DNA of 64,000 bases from Butyrivibrio fibrisolvens (GTDB lineage: Bacteria > Bacillota > Clostridia > Lachnospirales > Lachnospiraceae), in contig NZ_CP065800.1 in assembly GCF_023206215.1 (NCBI RefSeq), positions 3,472,001 through 3,536,000 on the forward strand, read 5' to 3'. How positions within the stretch are numbered: the first letter of the stretch is position 1; every line of letters starts with the position of its first letter. The translations under genes were made by a program, and so were the position numbers. Below are positions 16,720 to 27,867 of this stretch, piece after piece. Below the pieces are notes generated by a model. The model had not been told where the DNA came from, did not search any database, and saw only the letters and a list, made by a program, of their open reading frames with translations.

Positions 16720-16983
16720 ATGGTATCAGCAAATGTTAAAGTAATCAATGCAGAAGGAATGCACATGCGTCCGGCTAGTCTTTTCTGCCAGACAGTAACT
16801 CCTTTTACAAGCTCAGTAAGAATCTCATACAATGGTAATGAGTTCGATGCAAAGTCAGTTATGATGCTCATGAGCGCTTGCATCAAGTGTGGTGCAGAGA
16901 TCGAGATCAAATGTGACGGACCTGATGAAAACGAAGCTTTAAAGGCAGCTGTTGATCTTGTAAACAGCGGACTTGGTGACTGA
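16720..16983 (+). CDS. ptsH: Phosphocarrier protein HPr
   Basis: 87-residue general PTS phosphocarrier. The phosphorylated His15 lies in EGMHMRPAS. The regulatory Ser46 of Gram-positive HPr lies in KSVMMLMS, so HPr kinase control and catabolite repression through CcpA are plausible. ATG at 16720 behind ATAGGAGGAAT. Followed 48 bp later by ptsI. A second HPr-like paralogue cannot be excluded, but both key residues support the canonical role. Confidence 0.95.
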   Translation: MVSANVKVINAEGMHMRPASLFCQTVTPFTSSVRISYNGNEFDAKSVMMLMSACIKCGAEIEIKCDGPDENEALKAAVDLVNSGLGD

Positions 16984-17031
16984 TAACCAATAGCAACCGT
17001 ACTTCTTCAAATTTGAAAGGATCAGACAAAT

Positions 17032-18738
17032 ATGTACGAAGGAATAGCTGCTTCACGAGGTATAGGAATAGGTTCCGTATGCCGTATTATCGAACACGAT
17101 CTTACATATGAAAATCACAAGCCCGAAGATACCGGTGCTGAAAAAGAGCGTCTTCACAATGCTGTAGACTCTTTCAAAAAAGAGACAACAGAAATGGCTG
17201 AAGATATCAGAAAGCGAATCGGACCCAAGGAAGCTGAGATCCTCGAAGGTCATCTTGTTATGGTATCAGATCCTGCAATGGTAGGCGAGATGGACAAGAT
17301 GATCGACAACAATCAATGTGCAGAAGCTGCAGTTACAGCAGTTTGCGATATGTTCATCAATATGTTCTCATCTATGGATGATGAACTTATGAAACAGCGT
17401 GCATCTGATGTTAAGGATATAAAGCAAAGTCTTTTAAAGATCCTTCTTGGTATCGAAGATATCAATATCAGCAAAGTCGCACCTGGAACAGTCCTTGTTG
17501 CCAAAGACCTTACACCTTCAATGACTTCTCAGATTGTCAAAGAGAACGTTGCTGGTATCATCACAGAGATAGGTGGTAAGACTTCCCACTCTGCTATCCT
17601 TGCAAGAGCCCTTGAGATCCCTGCAGTACTTTCTGTTCCCGGTATCATCGATCTTGTTAATGACAAGGATACTGCCATCATTGACGGTACAGAGGGTCAT
17701 GTATTCATCAATCCTACAGGCGATGTGCTGTCAACATATATCAGAAAGCGCGAAGATTTTATCAGAAAACAGGAAGAACTCAAGAAATTCCACGGTAAAG
17801 AGACTGTTACAGCTGATGGCAAGAAATTAGAGCTATTTTGTAACATCGGAACACCCAAGGATGCCAAGAAAGCTATTGAGTGTGATGGCGAAGGTATAGG
17901 CCTCTTCCGTTCAGAGTTCCTGTTCATGAACAACACACATCTTCCTAACGAAGATGAACAGTTTGAAGCATACAAAGAGGCTGTTACTACTATGGGTGGT
18001 AAAACCGTTATCATCCGTACCCTTGATATAGGCGGTGATAAGGATATTCCATATCTCAATCTGGAAAAAGAGGACAACCCTTTCCTTGGCTACAGAGCAG
18101 TACGCTACTGTCTCGCCAATCCTGACACTTACAAGATTCAGCTTCGTGCGATAATTCGTGCAAGTGCTTTTGGTAAAGTCAAGATAATGCTTCCTCTCGT
18201 TACAACTGTTGACGAGGTTAGAAATGTCAAAGCTATGGTTGAAGATATCAAGAAAGATCTTGATGCTCAGGGCATTGACTATGACAAGGATATAGAAGTT
18301 GGATGTATGATAGAGACAGCTTCTGCTTCTCTTATTGCAGATAAGCTTGCTAAAGAATCAGATTTCTTCTCTATCGGTACTAATGATCTGACACAGTATA
18401 CAATGAGTGTAGACAGGGGCAATCCTAAAGTTGCATATCTGTACTCTGCTTTCCAGCCGTCAGTTCTTCGTTCTATAAAGAATATCATCTCAGCAGGTAA
18501 TGCTGCAGGTATTCCTGTAGGAATGTGCGGTGAGGCAGCTGCAGATCCTCTTATGATCCCGCTTCTCATTGCTTTCGGTCTTGATGAATACAGCGTCAAC
18601 CCGGTTCTTGTACTGACTGCAAGATGCATTATCAGTAAATGGTCAGTAGAAGAGGCCAAGGCTCTTGCTGACAAGGTTATGGAACTTGATACAGAGAAAG
18701 AGATCGTTTATCTTTTGAAAGCATCTGCCAAAGACTGA
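17032..18738 (+). CDS. ptsI: PTS enzyme I (phosphoenolpyruvate-protein phosphotransferase)
   Basis: 568 residues. Enzyme I takes phosphate from phosphoenolpyruvate and passes it to HPr. The phosphorylated His186 sits in GGKTSHSAILAR. The C-terminal PEP domain shows GIGLFRSEFLFM, IRTLDIGGDKDIPYL and the catalytic cysteine in VGMCGEAA. ATG at 17032 behind GAAAGGATCAG. Last gene of the operon, followed by a strong terminator at 18783. Confidence 0.97.
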   Translation: MYEGIAASRGIGIGSVCRIIEHDLTYENHKPEDTGAEKERLHNAVDSFKKETTEMAEDIRKRIGPKEAEILEGHLVMVSDPAMVGEMDKMIDNNQCAEAAVTAVCDMFINMFSSMDDELMKQRASDVKDIKQSLLKILLGIEDINISKVAPGTVLVAKDLTPSMTSQIVKENVAGIITEIGGKTSHSAILARALEIPAVLSVPGIIDLVNDKDTAIIDGTEGHVFINPTGDVLSTYIRKREDFIRKQEELKKFHGKETVTADGKKLELFCNIGTPKDAKKAIECDGEGIGLFRSEFLFMNNTHLPNEDEQFEAYKEAVTTMGGKTVIIRTLDIGGDKDIPYLNLEKEDNPFLGYRAVRYCLANPDTYKIQLRAIIRASAFGKVKIMLPLVTTVDEVRNVKAMVEDIKKDLDAQGIDYDKDIEVGCMIETASASLIADKLAKESDFFSIGTNDLTQYTMSVDRGNPKVAYLYSAFQPSVLRSIKNIISAGNAAGIPVGMCGEAAADPLMIPLLIAFGLDEYSVNPVLVLTARCIISKWSVEEAKALADKVMELDTEKEIVYLLKASAKD

Positions 18739-18782
18739 TTCATCAGTATTAGCCATATAATTTTTATAGATCTTGAAATGCA

Positions 18783-18818
18783 AACAGCTGCCGGACATGT
18801 ATCTGGCAGCTGTTTTTT
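18783..18818 (+). terminator. Rho-independent terminator of the fru-pts operon
   Basis: AACAGCTGCC (18783-18792) and GGCAGCTGTT (18805-18814) form a perfect 10-bp stem with a 12-base loop, and the right arm runs into six T bases. Confidence 0.92.
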
Positions 18819-18854
18819 ATACATTTATCATCTAATAATTTATCTACTTTAGTA

Positions 18855-18994
18855 GTATCATCTTACCGATTAATATCAATCTTATAATCACACCATTTTA
18901 CTGGTTCATATCAGTCTTATGATCACATCAGTTCACTGGTTGATACCAATCTTCAGATCACACTATGTTAACGGTTCATCTCAGTCCGTACAAC
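18855..18994 (-). repeat. Four tandem 35-bp units copying the 3' end of the flanking gene
   Basis: Units span 18960-18994, 18925-18959, 18890-18924 and 18855-18889. The first contains the last codons and stop of the gene at 18968-19732 (minus strand). Each unit encodes R/K-T/I-x-M/I-N-R/Q followed by a stop (TAA, TGA, TAA, TAA). A 35-bp period shifts frame each time, yet every unit keeps its own stop. Confidence 0.88.
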
Positions 18995-19732
18995 GGTCTT
19001 AACTCCATTCTCTATAGTTACAGTCTCAAGATAAGTCTTATCGCCCTCTACGATGATATTAGAGTACTCTTCCTTAACATCTTCCACTGCTGATCTGGTA
19101 CCCGCGCCATTACCGCCGCTACCTGCCCCTTCGCCAAATCCGTCATAAAGCATATCAACAGATGCATCAACATTCTCTACTGCAGGCAGACCATATTCTA
19201 TAGCTCTGTTATTGAGAGCGTCACCCAGAGTTACCATGTTCTCTCTTGTTGCCAGATCATTAAAAGTAAGTCCCAAAGCCTGCATAGTATCAACTATAGT
19301 AGTAGTATTTGCTCTGAATGTATCCTGTATCTGACTTAACAGGTTCTGCTGGTCGCTATTTAGAGCCATCTTCACAGCCGATTCAAGGAAAGAATCCACA
19401 TCAATAGAAGGAGCACCTACAACGGAACCTGCAAGGGCGTTAGATCCAAGAACAGAGCTTGTAAATATACCATTTGCATTATATATACCTGATGTAGTAT
19501 TCTGAGCAGCCTTAATAGTATTGATAGTCCTTACATAAGTATCCTGAATATTATCTATTGCTGATAAGCTTGATGAAGTATCTCCAGCATTAAGGTCCAT
19601 AGCTGCACCACTAAGTTTCACCTGCTGTGCAAATGAAGCAGCTGCCTCTTCTGACACTGCCTTTAGTTTTGCATACGTCTTGAGATAGAGATCTTCTACC
19701 GAATCGATTCCTGTTACTCCTGCTACTGCCAT
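18968..19732 (-). CDS. Orphan hypothetical protein, putatively filamentous or structural
   Basis: 254 residues with no signal peptide and no membrane helix. It is rich in Ala, Ser, Asn and Thr with amphipathic stretches (LKAVSEEAAASFAQQVK, DNIQDTYVRTINTIKAAQ) and a glycine-rich linker near residue 210. ATG at 19732 behind AAGGAGGG; an upstream in-frame ATG lacks a ribosome site. Monocistronic, with a 26-bp palindrome 51 bp upstream and tandem 3'-end repeats downstream. I recognise no family. The composition recalls secreted or appendage proteins, which is only a guess. Confidence 0.6.
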   Translation of the reverse strand: MAVAGVTGIDSVEDLYLKTYAKLKAVSEEAAASFAQQVKLSGAAMDLNAGDTSSSLSAIDNIQDTYVRTINTIKAAQNTTSGIYNANGIFTSSVLGSNALAGSVVGAPSIDVDSFLESAVKMALNSDQQNLLSQIQDTFRANTTTIVDTMQALGLTFNDLATRENMVTLGDALNNRAIEYGLPAVENVDASVDMLYDGFGEGAGSGGNGAGTRSAVEDVKEEYSNIIVEGDKTYLETVTIENGVKTVVRTEMNR

Positions 19733-19782
19733 TTCTTTTCCCTCCTTGTGCCTATGCTGCATACATGATATCTTCATGCTGC

Positions 19783-19808
19783 ATTTTACGAAAAGGTTTT
19801 CGTAAAAT
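19783..19808. promoter_or_regulatory. Perfect 12-bp-arm palindrome upstream of the orphan gene
   Basis: ATTTTACGAAAA (19783-19794) and TTTTCGTAAAAT (19797-19808) are separated by GG. The location, 51-76 bp before the start codon, fits an operator or a 5' leader hairpin. The remaining 19809-20111 is AT-rich and shows no gene. Confidence 0.5.
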
Positions 19809-20111
19809 TCCCCTGAGCATAGTTTATATTATTTACTCATTATATATATTAAACACGTTAGATATAGCTAACTAAGCTTATATTCTCTCGAAATTTATTT
19901 CGGCAATTAGTTGTAAATTCTTAACTATTATACAAAGAACGCAGTAATTATGATTGTTTTTATGATAAAAGACATAATGGAATGCCCAACGTAGTCACAT
20001 TACCTAACGATTCTTATAACACTTGTTTATATCATTAATTATAAAATCACTTAATCAGTAGGTAAATAGAAAAACACGTCCTTGTGCTTATATTAATTTC
20101 ATATACTGTAA

Positions 20112-20143
20112 GAAAAAAAGCAGCACAGAATAGTCTGTGCTGC
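20112..20143 (-). terminator. Rho-independent terminator of gdhA
   Basis: GCAGCACAGA (20120-20129) and TCTGTGCTGC (20134-20143) pair perfectly around a 4-base loop. On the minus strand the stem is followed by seven T bases. Confidence 0.92.
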
Positions 20144-20209
20144 CCTGATAGTCTTTATATTGATCCAAGTACCGGGAGTATCCTCTGGTGCCTTATGATC
20201 ATTTTAGTA

Positions 20210-21775
<1,566 letters not shown>

Positions 21776-21934
21776 TTATGAACTGATTCAATATCATACA
21801 CGGATCATTGTATCCACATATACAATTCTGACCCGCATCTGTGAAATATTATATTACGCAATCTTAAATAATTCAATACGCTTTATTGCACTAAAACGTC
21901 AACGTTTTAAAAAGTTTTATCTATCAATTTGCAC

Positions 21935-21968
21935 AAAGATCGAGTCACTATGAAATGACTCGATCTTT
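21935..21968. terminator. 13-bp perfect stem-loop between gdhA and the SH3 gene
   Basis: AAAGATCGAGTCA (21935-21947) and TGACTCGATCTTT (21956-21968) pair perfectly around an 8-base loop. The T-tails are short on both strands. It probably ends the minus-strand SH3 gene, but an operator for gdhA is possible. Confidence 0.6.
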
Positions 21969-22043
21969 ATATTTTAAACCATTATGACTTTCTGAAGATA
22001 GGCCCAATAACTCATACTCACTTCATTAAGCACTCAGCATAAA

Positions 22044-23483
22044 TTATTTAGTAAGATACTCAGTCTTTACAAATCCCTTGATGCCGTTATATTCTACTTC
22101 ACACCATCCATCGGCACGATAGTTGGTAACCTTGATCTCGTCACCCTGATAAGCGTTACCAAGCACCTCAGATTCAGTACTTGCAGACTTTCTGATACGT
22201 ACTGTCTCTTTTACATGATATGTTCCGTTACCTGTTACGCCGGTATTTTCTGTAGATGCTGTATCTGACTCTTTTGTTTCTGTTTCTTTTGTCTCAGTAG
22301 TCTTTGTGTCAGTCTCTTTAGTATCAGTGTCCTTAGACTCAGTACTATCATCAGTTGATTCTGTATTAGTATCATTGTCTGTTCCGTCAGATACTACTGT
22401 GAAGTACTCTGTACGAACATATGCAGTCTTACCTTCATACTCAATCTTGCTCCAGCCGTTGGCAAGCGCTTCGATCTGAGTGAACTGCTGTCCTACCTCA
22501 GTCTTACCAAGAACATCTGCATTGGTAGAATCAGAACTTCTTATCTTAACAACTGTAGTAGCCTCAATTATCACAGGACCACTGGCAGTACTATCTGTAG
22601 CAGTCTCTTTACTTTCAGAAGTAGAAGCAGCGTCATTACTTGCGCTGTCACCTGCTGCACTTGTATCCTGTGTTGCAGCATCTGTAGATTCTCCTGATGC
22701 CTCTGCTGTAGCTGATGCAACCTCCTTACCTACCGACTTATTGACCTCTTCTGAGAAGTTTGTAAGAAAAGCGCTGAGCTCAGCGTTCTCTTCAAGCATA
22801 GTGTTGTAGTTAACAGCTACTTCATTACTAAGATCTATAAAATCATCCTGTACACTTAATGCTTCAATGTATGATATGATCTCTTCATCAAGCTCACCGA
22901 AATAGAGGTAATACTGTCCCTCTTCATTGGTTCTGATGTAATAGGTCTGAAGTCCCGGTACCTGCTGTTCAAATCCTTTAAAATAGAGCTCAAAATATAC
23001 ATATGTTACATAAGCGCCTGTTTCAGGTCCTTTCTTGGTATAGACCTTGATGGCATCGAACTTGTCATAATATTCTGCCGATACCTGATATCTGATAAGT
23101 GCAGGTTCTGTAAGTCCTACAGTTATGGATTTGATAGTATCCATATCTCCTGTTGCCTGGGCCTCATAGAACTTATTGATAAGAGATGTGATCTCAGGAT
23201 AGGCATCCTCTTCCATTACAACTTCTACAGCATCTGCAGTACTACTCTCTACAGCAGATGCTGTAGCTACCTTCTCAGCAGAAGTAGAAGCTGTAGCTGT
23301 AGTAGCTACGCCAGTTCCATTATCATTTTTTCCTGCACGCACAGCCAGCAGAATAGTGATAAGAAGACATGCCACCAAAAAAGCCGGCATTACGATTCTC
23401 TTGTTATCAGCAATGTAAGTGGCAAGATTAAACTCACTTTTACGAAATGATTCAAACTTATTCTTATCATTCTTACGTATCAT
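22044..23483 (-). CDS. Membrane-anchored protein with two bacterial SH3 domains
   Basis: 479 residues. A short basic cytoplasmic tail is followed by a membrane helix (about residues 26-46), an extracellular domain and a Thr/Ser/Asp/Glu-rich linker. Two SH3b repeats, near residues 310-370 and at the C-terminus (about 420-479), share the pattern VRIRKS..S.VLG...GW..VEY.G..G.V.TEY. Such domains bind peptidoglycan, so a wall-associated role is likely. ATG at 23483 behind AAAGAGG. A longer in-frame reading to 23618 runs through the tRNA gene and is artefactual. Confidence 0.82.
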   Translation of the reverse strand: MIRKNDKNKFESFRKSEFNLATYIADNKRIVMPAFLVACLLITILLAVRAGKNDNGTGVATTATASTSAEKVATASAVESSTADAVEVVMEEDAYPEITSLINKFYEAQATGDMDTIKSITVGLTEPALIRYQVSAEYYDKFDAIKVYTKKGPETGAYVTYVYFELYFKGFEQQVPGLQTYYIRTNEEGQYYLYFGELDEEIISYIEALSVQDDFIDLSNEVAVNYNTMLEENAELSAFLTNFSEEVNKSVGKEVASATAEASGESTDAATQDTSAAGDSASNDAASTSESKETATDSTASGPVIIEATTVVKIRSSDSTNADVLGKTEVGQQFTQIEALANGWSKIEYEGKTAYVRTEYFTVVSDGTDNDTNTESTDDSTESKDTDTKETDTKTTETKETETKESDTASTENTGVTGNGTYHVKETVRIRKSASTESEVLGNAYQGDEIKVTNYRADGWCEVEYNGIKGFVKTEYLTK

Positions 23484-23524
23484 ATCATGCAACCTCTTTA
23501 CTTTATAAACTACCCTTCTAAAAA

Positions 23525-23596
23525 TGCACCCGACAGGAATCGAACCTGCATTAAAGGCGTCGGAGGCCTTCGTTCTATCCATTAGACTACGGGTGC
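23525..23596 (-). tRNA. tRNA-Arg (anticodon CCG)
   Basis: A complete cloverleaf on the minus strand: acceptor GCACCCG/CGGGTGC, D-arm, anticodon stem AAGGC/GCCTT with loop CTCCGAC (23559-23565; anticodon CCG at 23561-23563), and T-arm with GGTTCGAATCC. CCA is not encoded. It reads CGG arginine codons. It lies 42 bp upstream of the SH3 gene start. The gene is intact and carries no sign of integration. Confidence 0.96.
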
Positions 23597-23620
23597 AGGA
23601 ATAATTTCTATTTCTCATAT

Positions 23621-23646
23621 AAGGTCCCGAATTAATCCGGGACCTT
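23621..23646. terminator. Stem-loop upstream of tRNA-Arg
   Basis: AAGGTCCCG (23621-23629) pairs with CGGGACCTT (23638-23646). It lies between the DUF5688 gene end and the tRNA. Without a strong T-tail it is a probable terminator or a processing hairpin. Confidence 0.55.
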
Positions 23647-23712
23647 AATTGTTACAAATTTATTACGCACCAATGTATAATATCATATTAAACCATTTGT
23701 GTCTATGTTTTT

Positions 23713-24675
23713 TTACGCAAGACCAGTTTTTAACGCTATTTCGTAATAATCAAGAACTTCATCAAGAGATCTGTCATAATAGTATACATTGTCCGAAAGC
23801 ACATCTTCTGTTTCAACTTCCGTCATGTTTACATATCTGACCATATTATAAAGTTCTGCAGCTATATTCTCATCAAAGCTTTCATTTTCATCAAGGACGA
23901 GTATAAGTTCATGAACAGATGAGGGCAGGATATAGAAATTCCTATCGTATTTTCTGGCAAGCGCGCACAAAAGTCCCGGATTTAGCATCACTGATGCTCC
24001 GTAGGTTTTATCTTTATTAGTCAGGATCTTAAGGAATGGGATCTGATCATCTTCTTTCGCTTCGCCTTCACTACCATCATCTTGAGCTTCACGTCTGCCC
24101 GACATGATATATCCAAAGATATCATCCAGAACGCTCATCATAGGAACCAGTTCGTAATCCCCTGATTTCATCGCGTTAAGGCACGCAGCCTCATAGAGGT
24201 CCTCTTCTGATATATTCCAAAGTGATACGTGATCATTTTTGATCATGATGATACCTTCAAATGCCTTATCTGAAACTTTACTGTAATACAAAACCGCAAG
24301 ATCTTTGAATCTCCTGTGAGGAAATCCTTCTATATACTCCTTGTTTTTCTTGTAATTAACAAGCTTCATCCGGACTCTGTCCCTGACCTTGTCAAAATCC
24401 CTATAATATCCAACTTCAAAATGTTTGTCACCACTCTTCTTCCTTGCATCCTCGACCCTGTCTATAATCTCCATGAAGCTTGTACCGTCTTTGAAAGCCT
24501 CATACATTGGTTCAAGATATATCACTTCGGATATATTACTCCCCGGACATATTATATTAAGGCAATTATAAGTAACTCCATTATTCTTATCTACTTTACA
24601 AGTTTTAACATCACACTCAGGATGTCTTTCTGACATCACTGATACTACCTGTTCACAAAACGATTTAAATTCCAT
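23713..24675 (-). CDS. DUF5688-family protein
   Basis: 320-residue cytoplasmic protein resembling DUF5688, a family common in Lachnospiraceae and of unknown function. Recognisable features are FKSFCEQVVSVMSERHP at the start, GVTYNCLNI near residue 35, YLEPMYEAFKDG near 53 and a C-terminal segment with FYILPSSVHELILV. ATG at 24675 behind GGAGAG; an upstream in-frame ATG gives an unlikely hydrophobic leader. It follows the efp terminator and seems transcribed alone. Confidence 0.75.
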   Translation of the reverse strand: MEFKSFCEQVVSVMSERHPECDVKTCKVDKNNGVTYNCLNIICPGSNISEVIYLEPMYEAFKDGTSFMEIIDRVEDARKKSGDKHFEVGYYRDFDKVRDRVRMKLVNYKKNKEYIEGFPHRRFKDLAVLYYSKVSDKAFEGIIMIKNDHVSLWNISEEDLYEAACLNAMKSGDYELVPMMSVLDDIFGYIMSGRREAQDDGSEGEAKEDDQIPFLKILTNKDKTYGASVMLNPGLLCALARKYDRNFYILPSSVHELILVLDENESFDENIAAELYNMVRYVNMTEVETEDVLSDNVYYYDRSLDEVLDYYEIALKTGLA

Positions 24676-24708
24676 CTTCCAACTCTCCAAATAAAAATAT
24701 ATTAATAG

Positions 24709-24752
24709 CAAAAAAGGCAATAGAAACATCTATTAGATATTCCTATTGCCTT
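24709..24752 (-). terminator. Rho-independent terminator downstream of efp
   Basis: AAGGCAATAG (24714-24723) pairs with CTATTGCCTT (24743-24752). On the minus strand the stem runs into six T bases. Confidence 0.88.
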
Positions 24753-24797
24753 ACAGACATATAAATATTCAGAGAATATGATATACGATACTAAGAA

Positions 24798-25355
24798 TTA
24801 AACTCTTGAAAGGTACTCACCTGTTCTTGTATCGATCTTGATTACATCACCCTGGTTTACGAACAGCGGAACTGAAACCTGTGCACCTGTCTCAACTGTA
24901 GCAGGCTTTGTAGCACCTGTTGCTGTATCTCCCTTAAATCCAGGCTCTGTATCTGTGATCTCAAGCTCTACGAAAAGAGGTGGCTCAATAGCAAATACAT
25001 TACCATTGTAAGAATTAACTTTGCACATCTCGTTCTCTTTAACGAACTTAAGTGAATCGCCAACTATATCCTGATTTACAGCGATCTGCTCGTAAGACTC
25101 AGTATCCATGAAGTTGTAAAGATCACCATCACTGTAAAGATACTGCATATCTCTTCTCTCAATATGAGCCTGAGGGAATTTCTCAGTAGGTCTGTAAGTA
25201 GTCTCGATAACACCACCATTGATGATATCCTTAAGCTTTGTACGAACGAAAGCTGCTCCCTTACCTGGCTTAACGTGCTGGAACTCGATAACCTGGCAGA
25301 CCTTGCCATCTACCTCGATTGTAACACCATTTCTGAAATCACTGGCTGTAACCAT
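24798..25355 (-). CDS. efp: Translation elongation factor P
   Basis: 185 residues. EF-P relieves ribosome stalling on polyproline stretches. It has three beta domains, with the loop [14 protein letters not shown] near residue 30 carrying the lysine that is often modified, and the C-terminal signature region [19 protein letters not shown] at 25355 behind AGGAGGA. A 20-codon upstream extension is not credible. No EpmA/EpmB-like modification genes are nearby. Confidence 0.96.
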   Translation of the reverse strand: MVTASDFRNGVTIEVDGKVCQVIEFQHVKPGKGAAFVRTKLKDIINGGVIETTYRPTEKFPQAHIERRDMQYLYSDGDLYNFMDTESYEQIAVNQDIVGDSLKFVKENEMCKVNSYNGNVFAIEPPLFVELEITDTEPGFKGDTATGATKPATVETGAQVSVPLFVNQGDVIKIDTRTGEYLSRV

Positions 25356-25492
25356 AAAATCCTCCTGATAATAACATATAAAAGCAAACCGGATGTTTAG
25401 CCAAAACAGGCTCACTCATCCAATTTAACAATTCTTTTCTTAAACAACATATCATAGTTTAAACTATAGAATACACTTTTGTCAACAACTTA

Positions 25493-26959
25493 TCATCCAT
25501 TTGTCTGCATGTCTTTGAGCTTGTTGGCTTGCTGGAATATCTGTCCAAGTGTATTCTTAAAAGCATCAAATTTCTCGACAGCGCGGTCGGAGGATTCTGC
25601 GCCTTGATTGGACAGTGATGCAACTTCCTGGCTGGTAGCAGAAAGGTTGGATATACTGTCATTGATCTCAGTAGTCGAGGATGCTATAGACTTCATACCT
25701 TCTCCTATCTCCTGGAATCTGTCAAGCATCTCAGTTACATTGTCATTGATACTATCGAAGTTCTCACCAACTGTTTCTATCATATCATTCTGCTCAGATA
25801 CAGATGTTACGGTATCATCTATGCTGGCCATAGCTTTCTGTACATCTTCTGTGAGTTCATTGATAATATTTGTGATCTGAGTAGATGCTGTATTGGTCTG
25901 GGCTGCAAGTTCTCTGACATCATTAGCAACGACAGCAAATCCCTTACCTGCATCACCGGCCCTTGCGGCTTCTATGCTTGCATTAAGAGCAAGAAGATTG
26001 GTCTGTTTGGATATAGACATAATAGATCCGACTATCTGCTGCACTTCTTCAACTTTATTAATAACTGCCTGAGTAGTCTCAACTGTAACCTGGCTTGTTC
26101 TGGCAACTTCCTGAGACTTTTCTTTGAGTTCACCTATTACCTGTACACCTTCTTGTACCGTTTTCTGCGCATTCTCCGAAGCCTTGGTCATCTCCTGTCT
26201 ATGCTGTTCTGTTGCCTGTGTTTCATCCTGAATATGCTGAACTCTCTCTGCCTGATTGGTAATAGCATGAGCAGTGCTCTCCATACTGCTTGCAATATCT
26301 CTCATTCCGGACTGCTGATCATCCATTATCTCCTGAAGAGATGACATATCGTTTTGCGATTCATTAAACAGATCAGTGATCGTATTTGCTATATCAGCCA
26401 TAGCCTTTCCTGTTTCAAGAGATTTCTCTGCATTTTCTGTGATCACAGCATTGTTTTCTTCATTGAATTTTGTAAGAAGAGTAACTGTACACAGGCATGA
26501 AACAAAAGCAAGAGCAAGAGTTATGAAAGCAGGAACATGTACCATATCCAAGGTACCATCGGCAAAATAAGCCTTGATACAAGTTAAAGTAAATGAAATA
26601 GTGATAGCAGTCATTCCCATTTTACATAATCTTACATTCAGATAGATAATGGAACAGATCAGAATTGGAAGTCCAAAGGCAAAGTAAACTATATTGTCCT
26701 CAGCAATGAGAAGCACAAAATAGAAAATAGTTGAACCACCCATTATAAGAATAGAACCCATTTTGACTGTATTAAACTTGAATTTGCCAAGAGATATCAT
26801 GGCTCCTCCAAGCAATGCGTTTCCAATGATAGCGATATTACCAATCGTCATACCTTTCATATAAATATCATTAATTGTCATCAGAAGACCTGCTGCTATT
26901 ATTACTGCACACACATAAAAACTGTTATTATTGGCTCTCTTATACTGTTCAGCATTCAT
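25493..26959 (-). CDS. Methyl-accepting chemotaxis protein with a multi-helix membrane domain
   Basis: 488 residues. The N-terminal ~185 residues form about six hydrophobic segments with almost no periplasmic domain, so sensing is probably intramembrane or cytoplasmic. The rest is the cytoplasmic signalling coiled coil with the CheW/CheA-contact hairpin tip [19 protein letters not shown] and [17 protein letters not shown] at 26959 behind AAGGAG. Promoter region 26960-27217 is AT-rich with no other feature seen. It is isolated from other che genes here, apart from the CheC-like gene at 11830. Confidence 0.93.
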   Translation of the reverse strand: MNAEQYKRANNNSFYVCAVIIAAGLLMTINDIYMKGMTIGNIAIIGNALLGGAMISLGKFKFNTVKMGSILIMGGSTIFYFVLLIAEDNIVYFAFGLPILICSIIYLNVRLCKMGMTAITISFTLTCIKAYFADGTLDMVHVPAFITLALAFVSCLCTVTLLTKFNEENNAVITENAEKSLETGKAMADIANTITDLFNESQNDMSSLQEIMDDQQSGMRDIASSMESTAHAITNQAERVQHIQDETQATEQHRQEMTKASENAQKTVQEGVQVIGELKEKSQEVARTSQVTVETTQAVINKVEEVQQIVGSIMSISKQTNLLALNASIEAARAGDAGKGFAVVANDVRELAAQTNTASTQITNIINELTEDVQKAMASIDDTVTSVSEQNDMIETVGENFDSINDNVTEMLDRFQEIGEGMKSIASSTTEINDSISNLSATSQEVASLSNQGAESSDRAVEKFDAFKNTLGQIFQQANKLKDMQTNG

Positions 26960-27217
26960 ATAGTACTCTCCTTAGCATAGACCCTACATGTCCTTGTTAT
27001 AAAACATTTAAAAACGCTACCTCGTTCATTACTAAAATACAAAATGAACCATCTATTATATCGGTTATTATTTTTTTATATGTAAGATTTCCAAAGCTAT
27101 TAATTAAAAATTTTTTATACATTACTATATCTGGATGGTTTTTAAAGGAATCTAAGATCGCAGCTTAAATAATCTCCGACTAATATGCTGCTTTTGTCTC
27201 ATTAGTTTTAGAGGAAC

Positions 27218-27252
27218 AAAAATCGCAGCTCTGATACTCATCAAAGCTGCGG
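27218..27252 (-). terminator. Rho-independent terminator downstream of aroQ
   Basis: CGCAGCT (27224-27230) pairs with AGCTGCG (27245-27251), extended by partial pairing of the inner bases. On the minus strand it is followed by ATTTTTG. Confidence 0.8.
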
Positions 27253-27336
27253 CTGCACAATCTATATATTAAAATTTTACGACTTCAAAAACACCTCCTC
27301 GCAGCTATACTGCAGCAGATAATTTATAAAGTCTCA

Positions 27337-27774
27337 TTATGATCTGTTCAAAATAGCATGGTCGATAGCTTCCAGATATCCTGCAAGTCCGTGGCCTACT
27401 ATCTGTTCGTCGCAGGCGGGAGCTGTCACAGAATTGGATCTGAATGATTCTCTGGAATTTATATCAGAAATATGAATCTCGATCTTATATATCTTTTCAA
27501 GACTCTTAAGCGCGTCATGAATCGCATAACTATAATGAGTATATGCTCCGGGATTGATTATAATCGCATCTGTACCATTAAAATATGCTTCCTGAAGCTT
27601 GTCAATAATAGCGCCTTCGTGATTGGACTGATAACATTCTACTTCTGCTCCCACTTCTAAAGCTTTATCCTTAATAGTCTTTACAAGATAATCATAGTTC
27701 TGATCGCCATATATTGCTTTCTCCCTGATTCCAAGGAAGTTCAAATTAGGCCCGTTTACAACTAATATTTTCAC
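27337..27774 (-). CDS. aroQ: Type II 3-dehydroquinate dehydratase
   Basis: 145 residues; the third step of the shikimate pathway. Hallmarks are VVNGPNLNFLGIRE at the start with catalytic tyrosine in AIYGDQNYDYL, QSNHEGAIID, INPGAYTHYS and the loop EIHISDINSRESFR. I place the start at the GTG at 27774, six bases after GGAGAGG; a TTG at 27780 is the alternative. It lies downstream of the aroE-aroK fusion and shares its pathway. Confidence 0.95.
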   Translation of the reverse strand: MKILVVNGPNLNFLGIREKAIYGDQNYDYLVKTIKDKALEVGAEVECYQSNHEGAIIDKLQEAYFNGTDAIIINPGAYTHYSYAIHDALKSLEKIYKIEIHISDINSRESFRSNSVTAPACDEQIVGHGLAGYLEAIDHAILNRS

Positions 27775-27867
27775 GTTCAACCTCTCCTCTAAGTATCTAT
27801 CCTCTGTCTATCCAAGTGTATTCTCAAGACTAAAGTCAAAAATCTTTATGAGTTTAATCTAACATCT

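Noticed and set aside
18855..18994. CRISPR array
   Set aside because: The units are contiguous with no spacers, degenerate, and derived from the neighbouring gene end.
23525..23596. tRNA-Arg as integration site of the element
   Set aside because: The tRNA is intact and 26 kb from the element; large serine recombinases do not usually use tRNA ends.
23484..23618. N-terminal extension of the SH3 protein
   Set aside because: The extra 45 codons run through tRNA-Arg on the same strand and lack a ribosome site; the ATG at 23483 has AAAGAGG.
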